The notes below the pieces were generated by a model. It saw only the letters and a program-made list of their open reading frames with translations, made no database searches and was not told where the DNA came from. A program made the position numbers and the translations under genes. A stretch of 64,000 bases of DNA from Fibrobacter succinogenes. GTDB lineage: Bacteria > Fibrobacterota > Fibrobacteria > Fibrobacterales > Fibrobacteraceae. The stretch is taken from the NCBI GenBank assembly GCA_902800345.1, contig CADCDO010000005.1, forward strand, positions 124,001 to 188,000, read 5' to 3'. This document shows, in pieces, positions 51,477-60,522 of the stretch; position 1 is the stretch's first letter; every line of letters starts with the position of its first letter.

Positions 51477-53195
51477 CTAAAATTCCAGTAAAAGCGGCAG
51501 ATAATCGCAAAGTTTCATGCCCGTGGGAGGCAAAGTGCTGCGATCCAGGCGGACCATACGAACTTCGGCGGGTTTTCCGACGATACGGGCAAGGATTTCG
51601 AAGTTGTCGCGGGTTTCCCAGACGACCGCATCCATGACCACGCCATCGCCGCAGACGGTTTCACCCGTATTGTTGCCGATACCGGATATTCTGGAATTTT
51701 GCTTCATGAGTCTCGAAAAAATTTCAGGGGCGACGCCCAAGTGATTCGAAGTCGATGACGAATCATAGACCGTCACATGGACTTCCTTAAATCGGTTCGA
51801 ATTATCGAAGACGATTGTATAAGTGTGGTGATATGGCGCTTCGTAAAAGGATTCCTGCCAGACAAACCGTTTCACTTGTTTAAAATTCGACAAGGAGTAC
51901 TTCTTGAAAAATTCCTGCGAAGAGGCGCCGTAGCGAACAAGATAATGGCCTAATTTGGTCGAAAAATCATGCTTTTGTTCGGGCTCTATCGACCCGCGGA
52001 GGCTATCGACAGCACGGTTCAAGTTGGCCGTAAGCCCGTTATTGAATTCCTCGATGACCACCCTGCGGGCTTGTTCCACCTCGGAAAGGCGAAGCTTTAT
52101 GTCCGGGTATTCCGGATCGTTTTTCAAGATGTAGTTGAATTCGCGGCGGGACAAATCGAACATGTGGTTCTTGAGGTAAGCGATTCCAAGCGCTTCACGG
52201 AGCGGCAAGTTTTCAGGGTAACGTTCCACCAACGGCGAGAGGATGTCGCATGCGACTTGCGCACGGTCCCTGGCAGAGCCGGCATAGCCGTCCTTTCCTG
52301 GGGGAACCTTTTCGCCAATGGTCGCCATCGCACGGCGAGCTTTTTCAAAATCCGGGCGGAAAGCGAGAATACGCTGGTAAGTCTTTTCGGCAACATCAAA
52401 CTTGCCATTGTATTCGGCAAGGTTGCCACGCAAAAGCATCAACTCCGAAGAGAGCGGGAACTGCGTCAAAGCATATTCTACGACAAGCGAAGAGCTGTCC
52501 AAGGAGCCCGCATCATGATAGACTTTCGCCAATAGCTCGAACGCCCGTTGCGAGTCGCCCGACGAAAGACTGATAGCCGCCCGGCATTCGAGAGCCGCTT
52601 CCTTCGTGTTCGAATTCTTGAGCAAAAGTTCGGCGTACCAAAGCCTGATTTCATAAATGGACGGAGCCCGGGTACTCGCCATTTTCGCAAGTTCAAGCGC
52701 CACGGTCAAATTCCCGGCCAACAACGACTTACGGCTGTCCAAGTAAAAGCTGATTCCCGTATTCGGGTAGCGCGCCATAAGGCGCCCAATCAGGAGATCC
52801 GCCCGGTCACGCATCGTCTCCGTCACAGAGTCCATGCTGAACAACGTATTGACTTCACCCCAAACCGCGGCATCGACATTCGGGTACAAAAGCACCAAAG
52901 CATCGTAGATTTCGTAGGCAGCCTTTACAGCCCCGCTCCGCGAAAGTTCACCCGCCCGGCGGAATTCAGCTTGAGCCTGCACCGGAAGCCTTTCGACATC
53001 GGCCTTGAAGTTCGGCGCATCACCGTTCAGGACCGACGTCCCGGATTCAAGCCCGAACGGGACATCATCCACAACAGTTTTAGAAGGACCATACTTGTTG
53101 TAAAGTTTGTATCCGCCATAAGCAACCAGCGCACCAAAGAAAACAACCAAGAAAAGGTACGCCGCCGCACGAGATGCAGATGAAGTATTCGCCAT
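51477..53195 (-). CDS. Single-pass membrane TPR protein
   Basis: N-terminal TM helix at about residues 10-30 (AAYLFLVVFFGALVAYGGY), then TPR-type repeats through residue about 390, then a C-terminal mixed domain. No catalytic motif. It follows the sigma factor gene after 11 nt and precedes the TPR lipoprotein by 26 nt, so the three are probably co-transcribed. Confidence 0.7.
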   Translation of the reverse strand: MANTSSASRAAAYLFLVVFFGALVAYGGYKLYNKYGPSKTVVDDVPFGLESGTSVLNGDAPNFKADVERLPVQAQAEFRRAGELSRSGAVKAAYEIYDALVLLYPNVDAAVWGEVNTLFSMDSVTETMRDRADLLIGRLMARYPNTGISFYLDSRKSLLAGNLTVALELAKMASTRAPSIYEIRLWYAELLLKNSNTKEAALECRAAISLSSGDSQRAFELLAKVYHDAGSLDSSSLVVEYALTQFPLSSELMLLRGNLAEYNGKFDVAEKTYQRILAFRPDFEKARRAMATIGEKVPPGKDGYAGSARDRAQVACDILSPLVERYPENLPLREALGIAYLKNHMFDLSRREFNYILKNDPEYPDIKLRLSEVEQARRVVIEEFNNGLTANLNRAVDSLRGSIEPEQKHDFSTKLGHYLVRYGASSQEFFKKYSLSNFKQVKRFVWQESFYEAPYHHTYTIVFDNSNRFKEVHVTVYDSSSTSNHLGVAPEIFSRLMKQNSRISGIGNNTGETVCGDGVVMDAVVWETRDNFEILARIVGKPAEVRMVRLDRSTLPPTGMKLCDYLPLLLEF

Positions 53196-53206
53196 CAGAC
53201 TTCCAA

Positions 53207-54055
53207 TTAAAGTTCCAAAAAGTCGGCCAGTTTTTCTTTATGTTCCTTGCTCTTCTGCAAGCGACGCAAAGTCTTGTTCTTGATCTGGCGGACACGTTCA
53301 CGGCTAAGCTTGAGGTCTTCGCCGATGTCCTTGAGCGTCGTATCTTCGACCGTATCGAGGCCGTAGAACATGCGGAGGATTTCTTCTTCGCGCTGCGGTA
53401 AGGACGACAACGTTTCCTGGATGAGTTTGCGACGTTCTTCGCGTTCCATGTCCTCGTCCTGGTTGCCATCACTGCCGAGCACGTCCATAAGCGTACTCAC
53501 GGAATCCGCACTTGAAACGCCAGCGTCATCGCCAATCGGGGCATCGAGCGAAATATCGACAATCTTTTCCATGACTTCTACGATATCGCGTTCGTAGGCG
53601 GAAAATTCCTCCATCGAAATAGTCTTGTCGTAATCACCGCCGTTCTGCATCAAGGCTCGCTTGAAGCGGTTCACCAAAGCAAGCTTGTTTGGCGGAATGC
53701 GGACGGCGCCCACCTGTTCGAACAAAGCCTTCTGGATGGACTGACGGATCCACCACACAGCGTAGCTGATGAACTTCACGTCCTTGTCCATGTCAAAACG
53801 CTTAGCCGCCTTGAATAGACCGAGATTACCTTCGTTGATAAGATCCAAAAGCGAGAGACCGCGTCCCTGGTACTTACGGGCGACACTCACCACAAATCGC
53901 AAGTTACCACGGATAAGGCGCTGCAAGGCAGACTTTCGAATTTCTTCGGTTTCACCGTTCTTGATGATTTTCAACAGCGCGGATTCCTCCTGCGGAGTCA
54001 GCGTAGGATACCGATTCAAGTCACGAAAATAAAGAGCTTCGTTAAAATCACTCAT
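53207..54055 (-). CDS. Sigma-70 family RNA polymerase sigma factor (RpoD/RpoS-like)
   Basis: ATG 54055 with AAGGTG upstream gives 282 residues with no region 1.1. Region 1.2 (FNEALYFRDLNRYPTLTPQEESAL), region 2 (LINEGNLGLFKAAKRFDMDKDVKFISYAVWWIRQ), region 3, and region 4 (EDLKLSRERVRQI) are all present. The compact size fits group 2 or a main sigma of a group where region 1.1 is short; other sigma genes are not in view. A run of envelope genes follows on the same strand. Confidence 0.88.
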   Translation of the reverse strand: MSDFNEALYFRDLNRYPTLTPQEESALLKIIKNGETEEIRKSALQRLIRGNLRFVVSVARKYQGRGLSLLDLINEGNLGLFKAAKRFDMDKDVKFISYAVWWIRQSIQKALFEQVGAVRIPPNKLALVNRFKRALMQNGGDYDKTISMEEFSAYERDIVEVMEKIVDISLDAPIGDDAGVSSADSVSTLMDVLGSDGNQDEDMEREERRKLIQETLSSLPQREEEILRMFYGLDTVEDTTLKDIGEDLKLSRERVRQIKNKTLRRLQKSKEHKEKLADFLEL

Positions 54056-54112
54056 AAATACAACACCTTTCGTCTTGGACAAACCGTCTTCGACTCTTTC
54101 AAATATGGTTTT

Positions 54113-54409
54113 TTATGCTGATTTCGTCAATTCCTTGAGTTTATCATACGGGTAAATTCCCGAACGGTGACCATCACTGAAGGAAAGTCCCACTGCATAG
54201 CGCCCTATCGACTGGACATGATCAAGTTTTACATCCAAGGGAACAGTCGAATCGTCCAAAAGTTTTTCTCCGGTGTGCTCATCGACACACAGCGCGCACG
54301 GACAAGCTAAGCGAAGTGTACGTACATCGCAAACGCCGCGAGTCCCGTCATTCCATTCAAAACCGAGCTTTCCCTCTTTTGTCCTGAAAACTTTCTTTGG
54401 CTGGATCAT
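54113..54409 (-). CDS. DUF971 domain protein
   Basis: The 98-residue product has LACPCALCVDEHTGEKLL and YAVGLSFSDGHRSGIYPYDKL, as in DUF971, which often sits near Mrp or Fe-S genes. It overlaps the Mrp gene by 4 nt, so it is co-translated. The Cys residues fit iron or zinc binding, by inference. Confidence 0.85.
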   Translation of the reverse strand: MIQPKKVFRTKEGKLGFEWNDGTRGVCDVRTLRLACPCALCVDEHTGEKLLDDSTVPLDVKLDHVQSIGRYAVGLSFSDGHRSGIYPYDKLKELTKSA

Positions 54410-55533
54410 GCTTCCTCCACGGGCAACTGTTCGAAATCGTAATTGAAGTTCTTAAGAACACCATCTCCCTCGGACGCAAACATCGAAAGCGTGCGAACCA
54501 CATTTTCTGCAGCTTCCATAAAGACTTTTGCCGATTCGGAGTTCGGGTAGCGAAGCACCGCCGGAGTACCTTCATCGCCGCAACCGGCAACGGCAGGTTC
54601 CAGCGGGATTTTTCCGATAAGCGGAACGCCCCACTTTTCCGCAATTTTTTGGCCGCCACCAGCAGGGAAAATATTGTGGTGCTTGCCGCATTCATCACAA
54701 ATGAAATAGCTCATGTTCTCGATGACACCGATGACAGGAACGCCCACGTTATCGAACATGGCGATCCCCTTGCGGCAATCGGCGAGAGCCACCTCTTGCG
54801 GAGTCGTCACGACAACCGCGCCTGCCATGGGGCAGTTCTGCGTGAGCGTGAGCTGGATGTCGCCCGTTCCTGGAGGAAAGTCGACAAGGAGATAGTCAAG
54901 CTTGCCCCAGCGCACGTGATGGATGAAATGCTGGATCATCTGCGAAACCATCGGTCCACGCCAGATGGTCGCCTTGTCAGAGTCCGCGAACATGCACATG
55001 GAGACGATGCTGATGCCGCCCTTCGCCTCGACCGGCGCAATCGTATTGTCCTCGAAAACTTCGGGAGCCTTGTCTATACCGAACATGAGCCCCATACTCG
55101 GGCCGTAGATGTCGGCATCGAGAATGCCTACGCGGGCACCGGAGAGGCTGAGCGCCATGGCGAGGTTCGCCGTCACGGTCGATTTACCGACACCGCCCTT
55201 GCCACTGGCAACGGCGACCACGTGCGCCACTTCGCCGATATGGGAATTCTGCGGAGCCTTCGCGGCGGAATTGTCATCGCCCACACGACCCTGCGAAGAC
55301 GTGAGTGTCACCTCGACTTCGCTTGCGCCAAGACTTTTGACGATAGCGATGCACTGGTCCTTGAAGCGGTCGCGAATCGGGCATGCCGGGGTTGTGAGGC
55401 GCAAATCAAAGGAAACCTTCGTACTTTCAATTTTCAGATTTTGAACAAAGTTTAATTCCACGATATTCTTGTGCAAGTCCGGGTCCTGGACTGCACGCAA
55501 GGCACTCAAGATATTCTGTTCATTCAGTTGCAT
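54406..55533 (-). CDS. mrp: Mrp/ApbC-type P-loop ATPase with MIP18 domain
   Basis: Fe-S cluster carrier family. N-terminal MIP18/DUF59 (residues about 5-80) precedes GKGGVGKSTVTANLA (the deviant Walker A with two Lys) and the C-terminal CDECGKHH pair used for cluster binding. 375 residues, normal. It heads a minus-strand run with DUF971 (4-nt overlap) and sigma factor. Confidence 0.93.
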   Translation of the reverse strand: MQLNEQNILSALRAVQDPDLHKNIVELNFVQNLKIESTKVSFDLRLTTPACPIRDRFKDQCIAIVKSLGASEVEVTLTSSQGRVGDDNSAAKAPQNSHIGEVAHVVAVASGKGGVGKSTVTANLAMALSLSGARVGILDADIYGPSMGLMFGIDKAPEVFEDNTIAPVEAKGGISIVSMCMFADSDKATIWRGPMVSQMIQHFIHHVRWGKLDYLLVDFPPGTGDIQLTLTQNCPMAGAVVVTTPQEVALADCRKGIAMFDNVGVPVIGVIENMSYFICDECGKHHNIFPAGGGQKIAEKWGVPLIGKIPLEPAVAGCGDEGTPAVLRYPNSESAKVFMEAAENVVRTLSMFASEGDGVLKNFNYDFEQLPVEEA

Positions 55534-55793
55534 GTTTACAGCTCGGCTCTACGAGCCTTTGGGCTATGGGGTCGCTCGCAAGCTCGCTTTGAGATATGGG
55601 TAAAGAATTTTGCTTTAATTTAACAAATCGCAGTCCGTCATCCTGAGCAATGCGAAGGATCCAGGACTCTTTGAGACTAGATTTCTCGGGTTCTGAATGA
55701 CAAAAAAAAGACAGATACCGAAGTATATGTCTTTTTGAAGTGTGCAATTTTTAAAGCGCCTTAAAAACGCAAAAGTGCAAAAGTGCGCGAAAA
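55534..55793. repeat. Intergenic family C and A repeats
   Basis: Family C at 55545-55605 (GGCTCtACGAGCC hairpin, then TTTGGGCTATGGGG and CGCTCGCAAGCTCGC). Family A at 55636-55665 (GTCATCCTGAG to GGATCCAGG). Confidence 0.65.
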
Positions 55794-56381
55794 TTAAATC
55801 TTGATCTTTGCGCCCATGAGTTTCACGAATTCGCGGACAATCGCCGTATCGCCAGGCCATGCCGGAGCCGTTACCAAGTTGCGATCTACGACAGCTTCGT
55901 CAACATTCACAGGCACATACGTACCGCCAGCAAGAGTGATGTCCGGGCCTACAGCCGGGTAAGCCGTCGCCTTGTAGCCTTTCAGCACGCCTGCAGCGGC
56001 AAGCACTTGCGGACCATGGCAGATAGCAGCCACCGGTTTTTTAGCCTTGAAAAATTCCTTCACGATTTTGAGCACACGTTCGTTCAAACGGATGTATTCC
56101 GGAGCACGGCCACCCGTAATGAACAAGCCTTCGTAATCCTTCACCTGCACAGCATCGAAATCCGCCGTGAGAGCAAAGTTATGGCCACGAGACTCGGAAT
56201 AAGTCTGTTCCCCCAAGAAATCATGAACTGCCGTAGCAACAGTTTCGCCGGCCTTTTTGTCGGGGCACACGGCATCCACCTGGTAACCCAACATGGACAT
56301 CGACTGGAACGGGACCATGGTTTCATAGTCTTCGGTAAAATCGCCACAAAGAAGCAAAACCTTTTTTGCCATTTTTGCCAT
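55794..56381 (-). CDS. DJ-1/PfpI family protein
   Basis: 195 residues, AGGAG upstream. [14 protein letters not shown] opens the fold; the nucleophile Cys is in [14 protein letters not shown] near residue 118, with Glu/His partners probably around. Relatives act as glyoxalases, chaperones, hydrolases or have no known activity. No neighbour suggests a pathway. Confidence 0.9.
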   Translation of the reverse strand: MAKMAKKVLLLCGDFTEDYETMVPFQSMSMLGYQVDAVCPDKKAGETVATAVHDFLGEQTYSESRGHNFALTADFDAVQVKDYEGLFITGGRAPEYIRLNERVLKIVKEFFKAKKPVAAICHGPQVLAAAGVLKGYKATAYPAVGPDITLAGGTYVPVNVDEAVVDRNLVTAPAWPGDTAIVREFVKLMGAKIKI

Positions 56382-56530
56382 TATAAACTCCTGATAGATT
56401 AATAGCTTGTTTTCTTTTTTACAACCAACCTAAGATTGGTCATAAGAAAATACATAAATTACTACAGGAATGCGTTCACATTTAATTTTTTTAACAAAAT
56501 GGTTGACTATTGGTTATTAGTCAAGACCAG

Positions 56531-56899
56531 TCACCGATTGTAGCCCATCAAGTAAATTCCGCCGGCGCAGGCGGCAACTCCAAGCACAAAGCTTGCTAGC
56601 GCGTAAATTGCGAACATCCCTATCTTACCGTTTTGCAGAAGCACGAGGTTTTCATTTGCAAACGTGCTGAACGTGGTAAAGCCACCGCAAAAGCCCGTCA
56701 CCAAGAACAGTTTGAGGTTCGGCGAAAGGCTGTCGCACTTGAGGAACAGACCCGAAAAAATCCCGATGCAAAAGCAACCGAGAACGTTCGCCACAAACGT
56801 CGGCCACGGGAATCCGGCCGCTTTCGGAATCACCAAGGAGAGAAAGTAGCGAAGCACGCTACCGAGAGCACCGCCAATTGCAACGTAGAGATAGGACAT
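56531..56899 (-). CDS. crcB: Fluoride ion channel CrcB/Fluc
   Basis: Four-TM channel that exports fluoride as a dimer. GGALGSVLRYFLS, FPWPTFVANVLGCFCIG and the conserved TGFCGGFTTFSTFANE are seen. 122 residues, normal. A fluoride riboswitch was not recognised; instead a repeat cluster begins just upstream of the ATG. Confidence 0.93.
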   Translation of the reverse strand: MSYLYVAIGGALGSVLRYFLSLVIPKAAGFPWPTFVANVLGCFCIGIFSGLFLKCDSLSPNLKLFLVTGFCGGFTTFSTFANENLVLLQNGKIGMFAIYALASFVLGVAACAGGIYLMGYNR

Positions 56900-56904
56900 A
56901 GGAA

Positions 56905-57110
56905 GTGGTTAGTGGTTGGTGGTTAGTGGTTGGTGACGGTAGCTATGGGGTCGCACTGAAGTGCTCTGAGGTCGCTTCGCTTTGGGGACGCTCGCAAGCT
57001 CGCTTTGAGCACTTTTAATTAAAATAAGCTCATAGCCCAAAGGCACGAAGTGCCGAGCCCATACCCCAAAGCACCCGATAGGGTGCGTGCTCATACCCCA
57101 TAGCCTTACA
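56905..57110. repeat. Intergenic family D and C repeat cluster
   Basis: TTAGTGGTTGGTGG-type family D (56906-56937) leads into two or three family C units with hairpins CGCTCGCAAGCTCGC, GGCACGAAGTGCC and CACCCGATAGGGTG, ending CATACCCCATAGCC. Confidence 0.7.
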
Positions 57111-57126
57111 TTCCCGTTTAACATTA

Positions 57127-58638
57127 CTACAGCGAGAACTTCGGCATTCTAAGGAGATGCGTCATGCAGGGCGGCCATTCTTCCTCGTAGTGACTCACTA
57201 GGATGATGGTCGTCTGCGTCGAAAGCAGTTGCAACAAGTGGAACAGCTTTTCGCGGTACTCGCCCTTGAGGCCTTGCGTCGGTTCGTCTAGCAACAGCAC
57301 CTCCGGCGGACGGATGGCAGCACGCGCCATCAGCACCAAGCGCTTGTCAATCGGCGAAATCTTGCGGATGGAAATCGTCGGGTCTTCGAAGTCCAAATAC
57401 TTGAGCCATTCGCGGGCCTTCGCCTTTTCTTCCCACGTGATGTTTTCGGCACGGCAGAGGTTCGGCGTAAAGCCAGTGCAAAGCACGTCCAAAAGGCTCA
57501 AGTCTTCGCGGTACTGGAGCGCCATCTCCGGTGAAAAGAATCCAAGTTTTGCCTTGTGGTCCCAAATGTTGAGGCCATGCCCCGGGCGTTCGCCCAAGAG
57601 CGTAATGTCGTTGTTGTAAATCTGCGGATGGTCAGCCGTGAGCATGCCGAGGAGCGTACTCTTGCCGGCACCGTTCTCGCCCATGACCGCCCAATGTTCA
57701 CCCTTGCGAACCGTCCAGTTCAAGTCCTTAATGACATCCGTATCGCCAAAGCGGACGTTGACATGCTTCAAATCAAAAAGTATTTTCGCACCAGAATTGA
57801 CTGGATCCTGCTCCTTCGAACCTAACTCCACTAAGGGGCTGAAGCCCCTAGTCTCGTATATCGCTTCGCTCAGGATGACGCAGTCATTGTCATTCCCATT
57901 CTCTCGTCTTTCGTCTGTAGGCTCGCCAGAGCCGTTCTCTCGTCTCAAATCAACAATCTCGTAACCGCGCAATTCCGCTTTTTTGAACTTCGGGGCGGCG
58001 GCGGCTTTCGGGAGTTCGCCTGCGTACTGCGTAAACGTTTTGTCCGCATAAACGAACGCCGGAATTTCCGGAAGCAGTTCATCTTCACGAGCGAGGCGCA
58101 CCACCAAATTCAAACCCGGACGTTTCGCGAGGTCAGTAACGCAACCCGCCAAATGCGCACGGTACTCCGGGTCGAGTCCGCCGAACAAGTCATTGAAATA
58201 AACCCATTCCGGCTTTTCCATCCACATGCGGGCCAAAAGCACTCGACGAAGTTCGCCGTTCGAAAGACTCAGCAATTTGCGGTCAAGAATTCCTTCGGCA
58301 AGGTCCGCAATGTTCAGCGCCTCACCAAGTTTATCCGGATCGGTCAGCGGCCATGCCATATCGTCGATATAGCGGTCCGTCTGCAAAAAGAACTTCTTGT
58401 CCAGAAGCAAGTTGCGCACCAGCGGGGCTTCCGCATCGTGCAAGCTGATAAAACGCTGCTGGAAGAACGGAGCCAGCGCCTGCTGGATTTTACGTTGTAC
58501 CGCCTCCGACATCGTGGAGACGTTTTCACGTTGATTCAAAAAATGAGTAATGACTCGGTCAAGGTCCTCGCCTTCGGTGCTGAAAATTTGCACTTGCGGG
58601 AACATCTCGATCAGAGCTTCAAAACGTTTGAATTCCAT
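57127..58638 (-). CDS. ModF-like protein with two ABC ATPase domains and repeat insert
   Basis: The first ABC domain (residues about 1-215) lacks a Walker A site; it keeps LSNGE and a degenerate Walker B, FNDLFGGLD. The second (about 290-503) has Walker A GENGAGKST (320-328) and LLLDEPTQGL, but its signature is altered (ISPIDKR). One complete site could form between domains. Residues about 231-283 are coded by family A and B repeats in frame, between the domains. No ModE-type genes are adjacent. TATCTT lies 7 nt before the ATG. Confidence 0.7.
   Translation of the reverse strand: MEFKRFEALIEMFPQVQIFSTEGEDLDRVITHFLNQRENVSTMSEAVQRKIQQALAPFFQQRFISLHDAEAPLVRNLLLDKKFFLQTDRYIDDMAWPLTDPDKLGEALNIADLAEGILDRKLLSLSNGELRRVLLARMWMEKPEWVYFNDLFGGLDPEYRAHLAGCVTDLAKRPGLNLVVRLAREDELLPEIPAFVYADKTFTQYAGELPKAAAAPKFKKAELRGYEIVDLRRENGSGEPTDERRENGNDNDCVILSEAIYETRGFSPLVELGSKEQDPVNSGAKILFDLKHVNVRFGDTDVIKDLNWTVRKGEHWAVMGENGAGKSTLLGMLTADHPQIYNNDITLLGERPGHGLNIWDHKAKLGFFSPEMALQYREDLSLLDVLCTGFTPNLCRAENITWEEKAKAREWLKYLDFEDPTISIRKISPIDKRLVLMARAAIRPPEVLLLDEPTQGLKGEYREKLFHLLQLLSTQTTIILVSHYEEEWPPCMTHLLRMPKFSL
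57793..57950. repeat. Family A plus B repeats inside the ABC gene
   Basis: A full-length family A unit (ACTGGATCCTGCTCC, internal AAGGGGCTGAAGCCCCTAG hairpin, CAGGATGACG) and a family B unit (TCTCGTCT repeats around GGCTCgccaGAGCC) adjoin; the reading frame stays open. Confidence 0.85.
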
Positions 58639-58645
58639 GCGCCCA

Positions 58646-58651
58646 AAGATA
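58646..58651 (-). promoter_or_regulatory. -10-like TATCTT 7 nt before the ABC gene
   Basis: On the minus strand TATCTT ends 7 nt before ATG 58638; no ribosome site is seen. Confidence 0.4.
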
Positions 58652-58668
58652 GAAAAAAACGGATATCA

Positions 58669-60096
58669 TTATTCTTTCTTCGAGGATTTCTTCGAGGAGC
58701 GGCGTTTCGGTTTCAATCGCTTAAGGGGATCGTACGGTTCCTTGCATTCTTCAAAATTTTCAAACTTGCCTTTAGAAAAAACGACTCGCCGCACGGCAGG
58801 CAACCCAGCCCTCAATGCCCAATTTTCATCTTCGCTTTCATCCGCTATCGAAAGTAACTGACCAGCATCATCGTAAGCAAACACAAACCTTACGACCTCT
58901 TTTCTCGATTCTGACAGCGGCGGGAAAAATATGAACGGAAACGGCCTGACAAAGCGTTCCTCGAATTGCACATAATTCTTGAGTTTCCCATTTTCACCAT
59001 ATTCCCGTTTAATGATTCCTGCGTAAGAATCCATACGCAGCCCCGGTAAAAAAGTTTCTTCTTCAAAAGTGGAATCTAGCACCTCGTCGCCCGCTGGATT
59101 AAACAGCTTTATCCGAGAAACGACAGACTCATAAAAGTTGTTTTTTTCCGAAGTTTCCTTAATTAATTTTCCGTTCTCGTAATAACGGGTAATTTCCATT
59201 TCATAACGATCAGTTCCGTATTTGACAATTTCGCGATTTTCCTTAAGCTTTCTCTTGTAAAAACCGACCTTGCGCCCCGACTTGTCAAGAATATTCACGC
59301 TGTAATTTGTCGTATCGTTCGAGGAATATTCATAATGAAAAACCCGATCACCATATTCATACTCAACGAGGCGCTGCAAGCTATCAAACAACATTTTATC
59401 CGCATAAAATTCATTGCCTACATACAAGGATCCTTCGACATAAGTTTCGCGAGTCTTGGATGCATAACCAAGCAATTTTCCAGAAACTGGATCCAGCTCC
59501 ATTTTATCTTCACTAATCACCTCGTCACAACGTCCGTCATGCCACTTGCAAGCAACACATTCCGTCACGATTCCATTTTTGCGCCTACCCACATACAAAC
59601 TTGAGTCCCCAGAAAGGCTAGTTTTCAACGAAACAACAGAATCCGCAGCTTCCGCCTTAATCTCTTTTGAAAGTCGGAAGCAACTGTCTTCTTTTACATA
59701 TCGGGTAATTACAGTTCCCTCGCCCCACTTTGAACGAAGTTCCCCTTCTAGCGAATCTTTTTCGTATCGTTGGGAGAATTTAGACTCTATGCGTTTTTCA
59801 TTGATGCCGTACGTCTTGAAAAAATATTCCGCAGCAGCGCCAATTTCCAAAAACGCTTTCGGATCAAGATTATTAGCCCACAACTGGTCCGGCAAAGCTC
59901 TACATACGATTCCCTGCGGCAAGGTCTTCGAAAATTGCAACATATTCAGCGCACTTTCCGGGCCACCAGATCCATCCCCCGACAAGTAAACGCCCGAATC
60001 CAAGGAAAGCGCTCGACAAGAGTGATAGCCGTAAAATGCCGCAACAAGCAGAAGCGGGGCCGCAACGATTAGCAGAATTTTCGTGGACTTTTTCAT
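58669..60096 (-). CDS. Membrane-anchored protein of unknown function
   Basis: The N-terminus (STKILLIVAAPLLLVAAFYGYHSC) is an uncleaved anchor or signal; the Cys at 27 could be a weak lipobox. The rest has YD-like or MORN-like beta repeats (YENGKLIKE, YDDAGQLLS) and a basic Lys/Arg/Ser tail (RRSSKKSSKKE) of 15 residues. No catalytic motif. A hairpin array follows its start on the upstream side. Confidence 0.55.
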   Translation of the reverse strand: MKKSTKILLIVAAPLLLVAAFYGYHSCRALSLDSGVYLSGDGSGGPESALNMLQFSKTLPQGIVCRALPDQLWANNLDPKAFLEIGAAAEYFFKTYGINEKRIESKFSQRYEKDSLEGELRSKWGEGTVITRYVKEDSCFRLSKEIKAEAADSVVSLKTSLSGDSSLYVGRRKNGIVTECVACKWHDGRCDEVISEDKMELDPVSGKLLGYASKTRETYVEGSLYVGNEFYADKMLFDSLQRLVEYEYGDRVFHYEYSSNDTTNYSVNILDKSGRKVGFYKRKLKENREIVKYGTDRYEMEITRYYENGKLIKETSEKNNFYESVVSRIKLFNPAGDEVLDSTFEEETFLPGLRMDSYAGIIKREYGENGKLKNYVQFEERFVRPFPFIFFPPLSESRKEVVRFVFAYDDAGQLLSIADESEDENWALRAGLPAVRRVVFSKGKFENFEECKEPYDPLKRLKPKRRSSKKSSKKE

Positions 60097-60179
60097 TTAG
60101 ATACACTTAAATGCAATTTTCCTTAAAATACCATTTTGAATGTCCGAAAAAAAATTTTTTCCCTGATTTTTCCGTTTTT

Positions 60180-60408
60180 TTACGTCAAAATAGCCGGAAA
60201 AATCCCATTTTTGACGTAATTTTACACACAAATTATTCTTTTTCGATGAAAATCACAGAATTTTTTCAATTTTTCAGACACTTTTTTTCCTTAAAAGGCT
60301 TGATTTCACTGCATTTTACCTCTCAAGCCCCTCAAAAAAGCAAAAATATTACAGACAACGTTAAAATTTTACGTAAAAAAGCGCCCAAAAAGCCAAAATC
60401 TTACGTAA
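60180..60408. repeat. Hairpin array, arms TTACGTCAAA and TTACGTAAAA
   Basis: Element 60180-60219 has TTACGTCAAA, 20 bp, TTTGACGTAA. Element 60369-60408 has TTACGTAAAA, 20 bp, TCTTACGTAA. Both are 40 bp. A flanking 12-mer ACAGACAACGTT, present near 32160, recurs before the second element. The rest of the 426-bp gap is AT-rich without a gene. Confidence 0.85.
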
Positions 60409-60522
60409 AAAATGCCATTTTTTCAATTTTTTGCTTTTTCACGGCTTTTTTAGGGGTGACAATTCAACAAAAAAACTCCCAGCCGGAGCCAGGAGCTTGT
60501 GAGGAGGAAAGAATCTTAAGCT

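Noticed and set aside
56900..57126. Fluoride riboswitch before crcB
   Set aside because: The expected conserved core was not seen; the region consists of family C and D repeats.
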